Source: an uncultured Prevotellaceae bacterium
Lineage (GTDB): Bacteria; Bacteroidota; Bacteroidia; Bacteroidales; Muribaculaceae
Assembly (NCBI GenBank): GCA_905210415.1
Contig: CAJLWM010000049.1
Location: 1 to 15,814 of the forward strand
Length of the DNA: 15,814 nt
Reading direction: 5' to 3'
Position numbers and translations under genes: made by a program. This document shows positions 1 through 5,178 of the stretch, piece after piece. A model generated the notes under the pieces. That model searched no databases. It saw only the letters and a program-made list of their open reading frames with translations, and had not been told where the DNA came from. Position 1 is the stretch's first letter. The number at the start of each line of letters is the position of its first letter.

Positions 1-966
1 CATCTCCTGCCCCCCCCCACGGGCCTTAGCCACCGTGTAGGCGCTGGTGAGCACCTGTCCGCTGCTCAGCGAGGTGGCTTCGGGGCGATAGGCTTTCACC
101 TCATCGATGGTGCACGGCTCCCAGCCCCACGCATGATCGATGAGCAACTCGGCATTCACGCCAAACAGGCGGTAGAGGAAATTCTCGTTGCGCAGCGATA
201 GGCGCGCTATATCGCCCATCGTGTAGATGTCGTAGGCAGCCAATCGCTTGGCGATACCGGCTCCCACGCGCCAGAAACTGGTGAGCGGGCGGTGGTTCCA
301 CAGTTGGCGGCGATACGACATCTCGTCGAGTTCGGCTATGCGCACCCCGTCGCTGTCGGCCGGAATATGCTTCGCCACGATGTCCATGGCTATTTTTGCG
401 AGATACATATTCGTGCCTATGCCCGCCGTGGCGGTGATGCCCGTAGTGCTTAGCACATCGCGTATCATGGTCATCGCCAACTGGTGGGCAGTCATCTTGT
501 AGGTGGCGAGATAGTTGGTGGCGTCGATAAACACCTCATCGATAGAATATACATGGATATCCTCAGGCGCAATGTATTTCAGATAGACCTTATAGATGCG
601 TGTGCTATAGCTGATGTAGTGAGCCATGCGCGGAGGCGCCACAACGTAGTCTACCGCCAGTTCGGGATGCGCCTTCAGCTCCACGTCGCTCCACGACTTG
701 CCGCGGAAGGCATAGCCCGGCGCCTGACGGCGGCGCTCGTTGTTGACCTCTGCCACGCGCTGCACCACCTCAAAGAGCCTTGCCCTGCCGCCTATGCCAT
801 AAGCCTTGAGCGACGGCGTGACGGCCAGACAAATGGTTTTCTCCGTACGGCTCATGTCGGCAACCACCAGATTGGTGGTGAGCGCATCGAGGCCTCGCTC
901 TACGCACTCCACCGAGGCGAAAAACGATTTTAAATCGATGGCTATATATTGCCGTTGCTTATCCAT
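1..966 (-). CDS. Y-family DNA polymerase (DinB/UmuC-like), 3' end cut by window edge
   Basis: 322 codons are visible with no stop, so the C-terminal part lies outside the window. The frame starts at the ATG at 966 (MDKQRQYIAIDLKSFFASVE). The motif IDLKSFFASVE is the first metal-binding and dNTP-contact block of Y-family polymerases. VYSIDEVFID follows in the palm and carries the catalytic acidic pair. ITATAGIGTNMYLAKIAMD is the conserved palm/finger segment, and FWRVGAGIAKRLAAYDIYTMGDIA looks like the helix-hairpin-helix of the thumb. The family performs translesion synthesis past damaged template bases. The last visible segment should begin the little-finger domain, where nine consecutive G give Arg-Gly-Gly-Gly-Gln in place of the usual hydrophobic residues. 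The gene lies 123 bp downstream of the FKBP gene on the same strand. DinB versus UmuC/ImuB type cannot be settled without the C-terminus. Confidence 0.9.
   Translation of the reverse strand, partial: MDKQRQYIAIDLKSFFASVECVERGLDALTTNLVVADMSRTEKTICLAVTPSLKAYGIGGRARLFEVVQRVAEVNNERRRQAPGYAFRGKSWSDVELKAHPELAVDYVVAPPRMAHYISYSTRIYKVYLKYIAPEDIHVYSIDEVFIDATNYLATYKMTAHQLAMTMIRDVLSTTGITATAGIGTNMYLAKIAMDIVAKHIPADSDGVRIAELDEMSYRRQLWNHRPLTSFWRVGAGIAKRLAAYDIYTMGDIARLSLRNENFLYRLFGVNAELLIDHAWGWEPCTIDEVKAYRPEATSLSSGQVLTSAYTVAKARGGGQEM
10..18 (-). repeat. Homopolymer tract of nine G (sense strand) inside the polymerase gene
   Basis: Nine consecutive C on the plus strand read as GGG GGG GGG in the polymerase frame. 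The frame stays open on both sides (ARGGGQEM), so nine is an in-frame length and a change of one base would shift the frame. It could be a slippage-prone tract or a base-calling artefact. Confidence 0.8.
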
Positions 967-1052
967 ATTCTTCACTATAAATTTCTTTTTTTGTGTTTTC
1001 TTTATTCCATTTTTCCTATTCCAAATGGGGACGCATTCAATAGCGGTTATAC

Positions 1053-1080
1053 GGGCGCCGTTCCCCCCAGCGTGGCGCCC
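1053..1080 (-). terminator. GC-rich stem-loop after the FKBP gene
   Basis: GGGCGCC (1053-1059) and GGCGCCC (1074-1080) form a perfect 7-bp stem with a 14-nt loop, starting 10 bp beyond the FKBP stop codon. No T tract follows on the minus strand, so it is a weak terminator candidate or an mRNA 3' end stabiliser. Confidence 0.35.
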
Positions 1081-1089
1081 ACGGTGGCG

Positions 1090-1488
1090 TTACGCTATAC
1101 CGGTGAGTTCGATGTCGAATATCAGAGTGCTTCCGCCAGGGATTCCCGGTTGCGAGAACTTGCCATAAGCCTTCTCGGCAGGCAGATACACCTCCCAACG
1201 GTCGCCCACGCACATCTGCTGCATGGCGATAATCCAACCCTCTATCAGGTCGCACAGGCGGCATGCCAATGGCGCACCGCTGCGGCTGCTGTCAAACTTC
1301 TTGCCGTTGATGGTCCAGCCGGTGTAGTGCGCGGTGATAACGCTGCGAGGCGATGGATGCTTGCCATCGTCGCGACCCTTAGCTATCACCTTATAGTAGA
1401 TGCCACCATCAAGCGGCAACACGCCTTCTTCCTGAGCCTTTGCGGCCAACCATTCCTTATTTGCCTGTATGTATTCTCTTTTGTTCAT
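1090..1488 (-). CDS. FKBP-type peptidyl-prolyl cis-trans isomerase, cytoplasmic
   Basis: 132 residues from the ATG at 1488. After ~45 residues of helical lead-in comes one FKBP domain. HYTG is at 54-57, FDSS at 65-68, the buried-tryptophan element IEGW at 82-85, AYG at 107-109 and GGSTLIFDIEL near the C-terminus. These are core and active-site blocks of the family, which isomerises Xaa-Pro bonds during protein folding. No signal peptide or lipobox is visible, unlike many Bacteroidales FKBPs that are exported lipoproteins, so a cytoplasmic location is inferred. The loop usually written IPPNSTLIF reads IPGGSTLIF. The domain is intact and of ordinary length. It lies upstream of the polymerase gene on the same strand with a 123-bp gap containing a stem-loop, so co-transcription is possible but not shown. 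Confidence 0.93.
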   Translation of the reverse strand: MNKREYIQANKEWLAAKAQEEGVLPLDGGIYYKVIAKGRDDGKHPSPRSVITAHYTGWTINGKKFDSSRSGAPLACRLCDLIEGWIIAMQQMCVGDRWEVYLPAEKAYGKFSQPGIPGGSTLIFDIELTGIA

Positions 1489-1546
1489 AATTTATTGTTT
1501 TTACGCCGAGCCCACGCGGTCCCGACAGTTTCATTAGTGTTCTTCT

Positions 1547-1564
1547 CCCGCCCCGGCAAGCGGG
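1547..1564. repeat. Small GC-rich stem-loop
   Basis: CCCGC (1547-1551) and GCGGG (1560-1564) pair around an 8-nt loop. The site lies in the 200-bp gene-poor stretch between the FKBP gene and the RhuM/Fic scar. It may be a leftover transcription terminator; there is no T tract. Confidence 0.2.
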
Positions 1565-1573
1565 TCATCGATA

Positions 1574-1614
1574 AAATAAATCAAATTATTAAGCATCGAC
1601 GATTTGACTTATTT
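1574..1614. repeat. AT-rich inverted repeat, 12 of 13 paired
   Basis: Positions 1574-1586 (AAATAAATCAAAT) and 1602-1614 (ATTTGACTTATTT) are inverted copies with one mismatch and a 15-nt loop. The repeat begins directly after the stop of the RhuM remnant. On the minus strand the second arm is T-rich (ATTTGATTTATTTTAT), so it could end transcription from the scar, or be the end of a lost element. Confidence 0.5.
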
Positions 1615-1615
1615 C

Positions 1616-1690
1616 CTATATCGGAATTTTCCGCTCAATCTTCGTCTCGCCTCCCTGCGTCTGGAATAATATTATCTGCCCGTTATCCAT
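1616..1690 (-). pseudogene. 5' remnant of a RhuM-family (virulence/DNA-binding) gene
   Basis: The ATG at 1690 opens a frame of only 24 codons. Its first 19 residues, MDNGQIILFQTQGGETKIE, match the N-terminal pattern of RhuM-family proteins (typically ~330 residues, continuing with a VRLEGETVWL-like segment). After the glutamate the likeness stops abruptly (RKIPI, then TAG at 1616), and I see no continuation in another frame before the inverted repeat. I read this as a truncated gene start. It lies 9 bp downstream of the Fic remnant on the same strand, as in an operon whose interior has been lost. The assignment is from memory of the family and the match is short. Confidence 0.55.
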
Positions 1691-1699
1691 AATTATTTC

Positions 1700-2125
1700 T
1701 TAGCGATTGACTTTCCAATAGCCGGATTTGTTGCTTCCGACACGCTCCACAAGCCCTTGTTCCTTTAGAGAACTGATGATTTTCCTTATGGCACGGTCGG
1801 TCACGCCTATCTCTGCGGCTATGGCAGACGCAGTTATACCGGGTGATTCCAATAGTAAATCGAGCACTCGGGATTCCGATTTATTAGGAACTTTATTAGG
1901 AACTTTATTAGGAACTTTTTCTATGACCTTATGTTTCTCCAATGTGTCACGAATCTCTGTCAACATAAAATCAATGAACGGTCCCGATTGTCCGGCGGCG
2001 TTAGATGCGGCAATAGCATCGTAGTATCGTTGCTGATTGGAGAAAACCATATTCTCCACCGGGAGATGCTCGAAGATGGGGTTAAAAGAAAGCGCCAACG
2101 TAGCTAAGTGAGGCCGACCAAAGCC
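1700..2125 (-). pseudogene. 3' remnant of a Fic-family gene (C-terminal part plus winged helix)
   Basis: The open frame gives FNPIFEHLPVENMVFSNQQR and onward YYDAIAASNAAGQSGPFIDFML, the segment that follows the catalytic HPFxxGNGR motif in bacterial Fic (AMP-transferase) proteins. Then come a KVPN tetrapeptide repeat and a winged-helix domain (SRVLDLLLESPGITASAIAA and onward). The catalytic motif itself is absent: the frame reaches only GRPHLATLALS before a stop near 2135-2137. The only in-frame initiator is a TTG at 2098, so no proper start exists. A full Fic protein of this type has ~330-370 residues; about 130-140 remain. The fragment could still make a small DNA-binding protein, but decay is the simpler reading. 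It is followed after 9 bp by the RhuM start remnant. Confidence 0.75.
1883..1918 (-). repeat. 12-bp tandem repeat, three copies, coding KVPN
   Basis: Three perfect copies of a 12-bp unit (AAAGTTCCTAAT on the sense strand) encode Lys-Val-Pro-Asn three times. They form the linker between the Fic-like segment and the winged helix. The copies are identical at DNA level, so copy number could change by slippage while keeping the frame. Confidence 0.9.
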
Positions 2126-2428
2126 TTTAAGCGACTATGTCGGAACTTCCATTTTTTTGTTTCCTGCCTTCGCCGTTATGTCGTTGCAATACTCTTGGCC
2201 ATTTCACGCACTAATGCTTAGACACAAAGTTAAGTATTTTTGGCGAGATTTAAGCTGTACTGACAGAAGTATTTTTGACGTCAGCGACGCGTACCGAGTT
2301 TTTCGACAAAGGGTCATCGATTAGAGCACGGCAAGCGGGCAATTCCATCACTACAAATTTACAAAACATAATCCACATCACCGCCACCCCACCCCACAAT
2401 ATCACTCCCCCAGCCAGCGCATTCTCCC
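2126..2428. other. Gene-free stretch between the Fic remnant and the small unknown ORF
   Basis: No frame here looks like a protein. Two boxes matching the Bacteroidetes -7 element TAnnTTTG occur on the minus strand (complements at 2225-2232 and 2354-2361), neither with a convincing -33 element. They could be the former promoter of the broken Fic gene. The stretch 2386-2430 is C-rich. Positions 2311-2339 contain two 11-mers also found, in swapped order, at 1554-1572. Confidence 0.4.
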
Positions 2429-2671
2429 CTACATATCAATCATCCATTTGCAGCCGCCGTAATACTCCATAACCTCCTGCTCGGTGAACGGCGAGTAAGG
2501 CCAATCGCGAGTGTGCATAAACAAGTGCGACTGCGAGTCCCAATACCAATAATGGGTAGACCCGATGCCATTACCCAAATAAAGCCTACACTCCACCTCA
2601 TCATCACGATGCCACTTTAAGTAAGCGAGCAATTCGGGAGTAGAAATCCATTCTTTTTGCATGATATTCAT
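2429..2671 (-). CDS. Small hypothetical protein, tryptophan-rich
   Basis: I do not recognise this family. From the ATG at 2671 it encodes 80 residues (MNIMQKEWISTPELLAYLKW and onward) ending YYGGCKWMIDM. An in-frame GTG at 2701 would add ten residues, but the ATG at 2671 is preceded by an A-rich stretch, as is common for Bacteroidetes starts; the ATG at 2662 is also possible. The protein is soluble, rich in aromatic residues (six Trp, seven Tyr) and has no signal peptide or membrane segment. WISTPELLAYLKWHRDDEV resembles a short helical or HTH-like start, but no function follows from that. It lies downstream of the methyltransferase on the same strand with a 277-bp gap containing repeats and a hairpin, so it probably has its own signals. 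Confidence 0.5.
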   Translation of the reverse strand: MNIMQKEWISTPELLAYLKWHRDDEVECRLYLGNGIGSTHYWYWDSQSHLFMHTRDWPYSPFTEQEVMEYYGGCKWMIDM

Positions 2672-2701
2672 TTTTTTGATGTGAAACAATACATTATCCA
2701 C

Positions 2702-2721
2702 ATTCGGGCATTATCCCGAAT
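2702..2721. promoter_or_regulatory. Perfect 7-bp inverted repeat upstream of the small ORF
   Basis: ATTCGGG (2702-2708) and CCCGAAT (2715-2721) are exact inverted copies around a 6-nt loop, 30 bp before the ATG at 2671. No T tract follows on either strand, so an operator or mRNA leader hairpin is more likely than a terminator. Confidence 0.45.
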
Positions 2722-2767
2722 CAGGATTAACTGCCGCAAGGTCGGAGATCACGACGAAATGCGCAAA

Positions 2768-2819
2768 CAATTTAGATCTTCTTAGATCCCCCGCACCCAA
2801 TTTAAGCCTTTTTAGATCC
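2768..2819. repeat. Imperfect 22-bp direct repeat with GATC sites, 30-bp period
   Basis: The units at 2768-2789 and 2798-2819 agree at 18 of 22 positions. Both start CAATTTA and end TTAGATCC. GATC occurs at 2775, 2785 and 2815, and a fourth just outside at 2747. The repeats lie in the 277-bp gap between the methyltransferase stop and the small ORF. The rest of that gap holds no recognisable gene. Confidence 0.6.
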
Positions 2820-2948
2820 ACACGAAGCCCCACCGCTTCCTTATGGGTTCAAGAATGCAACACATCCGAGACAATAAAGCCCATACTATACGCAGGCTTA
2901 GCATGATAGCGAAGCGCAGCCACTCACTAACACAATTCTGTCATTTGG

Positions 2949-3968
2949 TTAAAATGGAGGTTGTGTATATCCACTTACTGATTCATTCAACATTGATTGG
3001 TCTTGCATCTTTTTCAAATCCTCAATATGACTTACCAAATAATCATAACTCTTAAGATTTTCAATTTCATCACGCCTTGCTTTACTCAACTTGCAAAATT
3101 CTTCCTCTTGTTCAAGTCCTGCAAATCGTCGTCCACACAGGTTGGCTGCAATACCTGTTGTGGAACTTCCGCTAAATGGATCGAGAATCCAGTCGCCCTG
3201 ATTAGTGGATGCAAGAATCATTCTAACAAGAAGGCGCAATGTTTTTTGTGTCGGATGCTTACCACAAGTTTTTTCCCACCGGCCGATGTCTGGTATTCTC
3301 CAGACATCGGTCATTTGCTTTCCGCCATTCAATTCTTTCAACAAGCCATAATTAAACTTGTGTGGCACTTTCTGCATTTTTCTTGCCCAAATGACATATT
3401 CGGTAGAGTATTTGAAGCAACGGCACGAATTATTGACTGCTGGATTCGTCTTCTCCCAAGTAATTACATTCAGAATCTTGTAGCCAAGTGCAGTCAAGCA
3501 GTTAGCAACAGAAAAGATGTTGTGGTAAGTTCCACTTATCCATATCGTACCGTTATCTTTCAACTTGTCACGACATAAACGCAACCACTCCATGTTAAAA
3601 GCAATTATGTCCTCTTGCAATTTGCCTTTATCCACACAAACAACTTTGCCGCTCTGCAACGGTATTCCACCATTGGATAGGAAATCAGGCGGGTCGGCAT
3701 AAATCATATCGAATTTGAAGTCAAACTCTTTAAGAAGTTTGAAACAATCGCCTTTTGCTATGACAAAATTATTGCTGGGCGATTTATAATACGATTGCAA
3801 TTTCTGACTATTGACAGAGAAATCCACCGCCACGAAATTCTCCGCATCAAGTACGATCTTTTCCTCCTTATAATATTGGCGAACCCTTTCTACCGCTTCG
3901 GTTTCCGAATCTGCCGAAACGGTTTCTATACGCCGTAAACTTTCTGTTATTTGTATCTGATAATCCAT
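2949..3968 (-). CDS. DpnA-like beta-class adenine DNA methyltransferase with fused DpnD/PcfM-like N-terminus
   Basis: 339 residues from the ATG at 3968. Residues 1-50 (MDYQIQITESLRRIE, then KIVLDAENFVAVDF) resemble the small DpnD/PcfM family, normally a separate ~50-60-residue protein. The methyltransferase follows in beta-class order. Motif IV (ADPPDFLSNGG) spans 91-101, TIWISGTYHN is at 141-150, WEKTNPAVNNSCRCFKYSTE at 171-190, GKHPTQK at 236-242, and SAM-binding motif I (DPFSGSSTTG) at 263-272. The family transfers methyl from SAM to N6 of adenine; DpnA itself acts on GATC, but homologues with other sites exist, so specificity is not settled here. The oddity is Asp95, where the family has an aromatic residue (DPPY) that stacks on the flipped base; this may impair activity. 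An upstream extension of the frame to 4049 is open, but the DpnD-like fold begins at 3968. It lies downstream of the restriction enzyme gene on the same strand. Confidence 0.88.
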   Translation of the reverse strand: MDYQIQITESLRRIETVSADSETEAVERVRQYYKEEKIVLDAENFVAVDFSVNSQKLQSYYKSPSNNFVIAKGDCFKLLKEFDFKFDMIYADPPDFLSNGGIPLQSGKVVCVDKGKLQEDIIAFNMEWLRLCRDKLKDNGTIWISGTYHNIFSVANCLTALGYKILNVITWEKTNPAVNNSCRCFKYSTEYVIWARKMQKVPHKFNYGLLKELNGGKQMTDVWRIPDIGRWEKTCGKHPTQKTLRLLVRMILASTNQGDWILDPFSGSSTTGIAANLCGRRFAGLEQEEEFCKLSKARRDEIENLKSYDYLVSHIEDLKKMQDQSMLNESVSGYTQPPF

Positions 3969-3970
3969 AC

Positions 3971-4010
3971 TGGGGTGCAAATGTATATCAAAATACTTTG
4001 TGAAACCCCA
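3971..4010 (-). promoter_or_regulatory. Candidate internal promoter and hairpin directly before the methyltransferase
   Basis: TACATTTG on the minus strand (complement of 3978-3985) fits the Bacteroidetes -7 box TAnnTTTG. Seven bases downstream is only ~3 nt before the ATG, so a nearly leaderless message would result. The -33 match is weak. TGGGGT (3971-3976) and ACCCCA (4005-4010) flank the box as a 6-bp inverted repeat. In a longer transcript coming from the upstream gene this could fold and cover the start region. Confidence 0.35.
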
Positions 4011-4013
4011 AAA

Positions 4014-4126
4014 GATCATAATTTGACTTTTGCGATCAAAAAAGATCAATTCCAGCTATTTACAATAAAATGGCATATAGGCACTTACCAGTTTTACGCA
4101 TTTCTGAGCAGTGTTAATTTTTGATC
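4014..4126. promoter_or_regulatory. Cluster of four GATC sites, each next to an A or T tract
   Basis: GATC occurs at 4014, 4034, 4044 and 4123. The local contexts are AAAAGATCA, GATCAAAAAA, AAAAAAGATCA and TTTTTGATC, i.e. one motif in both orientations. All lie in the 165-bp gap between the endonuclease stop and the methyltransferase start. Elsewhere in the window I count GATC only about once per kilobase by eye. A protein- or methylation-responsive control region is inferred. Confidence 0.4.
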
Positions 4127-4136
4127 TCAAAAATTA
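4115..4136 (-). terminator. Palindrome over the endonuclease stop codon (terminator or operator)
   Basis: TAATTTTTGA (4115-4124) and TCAAAAATTA (4127-4136) are exact 10-bp inverted copies separated by TC, with GATC at the centre. The stop codon of the restriction enzyme is the outermost three bases on the minus strand. The stem is AT-rich and no T tract follows, so as a terminator it would be weak; its symmetry also suits a dimeric regulator. Confidence 0.5.
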
Positions 4137-4880
4137 GATAAATCCATCGTTCGCTTCTGCCATACACATTATTTCGTATTGCTTGTAAATACTCTCATAA
4201 CTATGAAAATTCACACGATTTTTTACATCCTTAAAAGCCGTTCTGCTCATCACTTTGTCAAATTGCTCCCTTCTATTCTGTGGGGCAACAATCAAAAAGC
4301 GGCTATGAAAGTCTTGTAAATCACAAAACTTGGCTACAGAATTTTGAATGTCCGTCGAGTGTTCCACTTCAAAGAAACTATTTGGCATATTGCGTTCATT
4401 GAACCAAATAACATCCACCGTCCTTGCCCTGTCTGTCAATTTCTCGTATGAAAATTCGGGAATATGGATTGTGGTGCAAATATCTTTCAAAGGCTTTTCT
4501 AAGAACTTACGGTTTTGGTCTTGAGCAGGGGCATAAGTTGTATAATGCTTCATGTTGCCAATCTCAATAATTAGTCCTTGATAGTACCCGTGTGTAAATT
4601 GCTCAACACTCTTTTCTTCCTTGGGACAGATGTCGAATTTACGCATTACTTCTTCACGACAATCTTCCAAAGCCCATAGTCCTGGTTGTATTCTAAATAT
4701 CTCATCAGATTGCTGCACGATTCTTCTGATAGATTCATTAGGTGTCTTGGTTGCCCACGATTTTGTATCTACACGAAGATACAATTCACCAAGAGTAGCA
4801 TACCCTCCTATTTTACGAAGAGTATCTATCACTTGCTGTACCTGTGTATATTTCTTTTGTACCATAGCCATCTTTTTCAT
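4134..4880 (-). CDS. HARE-HTH restriction endonuclease-like protein
   Basis: 248 residues from the ATG at 4880. Residues ~8-72 form a HARE-HTH (HB1, ASXL, restriction endonuclease HTH) winged helix: VQQVIDTLRKIGGYATLGEL, then a helix and IFRIQPGLWAL. Residues ~95-235 form a nuclease-like domain with YYQGLIIEIGN (99-109), VDVIWFNER (155-163) and FFEVEHSTDI (169-178). Asp156 and Glu171/Glu173 are plausible PD-(D/E)xK-type metal ligands, with E-x-E in place of E-x-K. The family occurs beside DNA methyltransferases; HARE-HTH has been proposed to sense DNA modification. With the downstream DpnA-like methyltransferase, 165 bp away on the same strand, this makes a type II-like restriction-modification pair, here with the nuclease first. 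The recognition sequence cannot be read from the protein. The length appears complete. Confidence 0.85.
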   Translation of the reverse strand: MKKMAMVQKKYTQVQQVIDTLRKIGGYATLGELYLRVDTKSWATKTPNESIRRIVQQSDEIFRIQPGLWALEDCREEVMRKFDICPKEEKSVEQFTHGYYQGLIIEIGNMKHYTTYAPAQDQNRKFLEKPLKDICTTIHIPEFSYEKLTDRARTVDVIWFNERNMPNSFFEVEHSTDIQNSVAKFCDLQDFHSRFLIVAPQNRREQFDKVMSRTAFKDVKNRVNFHSYESIYKQYEIMCMAEANDGFI

Positions 4881-4927
4881 AAGTAAATTTCTACCATCTC
4901 TATATTATCTTCCACATTGTCACGCAC

Positions 4928-4971
4928 TGTGCATACAGCACAAAGATAATGGATTAATTTCAAAGCCCAAT
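4928..4971 (-). promoter_or_regulatory. Promoter of the restriction-modification locus, with inverted repeat at the start site
   Basis: On the minus strand TATCTTTG (complement of 4941-4948) matches the Bacteroidetes -7 box exactly. ATTG (complement of 4968-4971) lies 19 bp upstream as a -33 element. Transcription would start near 4934, about 55 nt before the ATG. TGTGC (4928-4932) and GCACA (4938-4942) are inverted copies around a 5-nt spacer, overlapping the -7 box and start site: a possible operator. Confidence 0.6.
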
Positions 4972-5120
4972 CATTTTTTAACCCAATTAGCATTGAGTGC
5001 TACATCGGGGGAGCGTACAGACACTTTCTATAGTTTATGTGGGTGAGGAGGTAACAAGATAAGTATTGGTGTGCAGCGAAAAAGGTGACAAATTGGCAAA
5101 AGATTTGGCGGGATGGGCAC
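4972..5120. other. Non-coding stretch between the divergent R-M and groE promoters
   Basis: No recognisable gene. It contains an AGGAGGT at 5046-5052 without a convincing start codon downstream, and a partial TAGCA/TGCTA inverted repeat near 4988-5002. The latter lacks the spacing of the CIRCE operator. Confidence 0.4.
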
Positions 5121-5149
5121 TTTGGCACATATTATGTAATATTGCTTTG
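5121..5149 (+). promoter_or_regulatory. Candidate groES-groEL promoter
   Basis: TTTG at 5121-5124 and TTGCTTTG at 5142-5149 fit the Bacteroidetes -33/-7 pattern (TTTG, then TAnnTTTG) with one mismatch in the -7 box and a 17-bp spacer. The start would be near 5156, giving a leader of ~107 nt. Confidence 0.45.
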
Positions 5150-5178
5150 CGACGCGCTTGGCGAGCCACTTGTTGTGG

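Noticed and set aside
949..1692. Long plus-strand open frame of 247 codons
   Set aside because: It runs antisense to the FKBP gene and the RhuM/Fic scar, has no family likeness and mirrors the codon structure of the minus-strand gene.
3969..4049. Upstream extension of the methyltransferase to 4049
   Set aside because: The added 27 residues precede the DpnD-like start, read across the GATC cluster and promoter-like box, and have no family likeness.
4987..5002. CIRCE-like heat-shock operator upstream of groES
   Set aside because: Only TAGCA/TGCTA with a 5-base gap is present. CIRCE needs longer 9-bp arms with a 9-base spacer, and the site is ~260 bp from groES.
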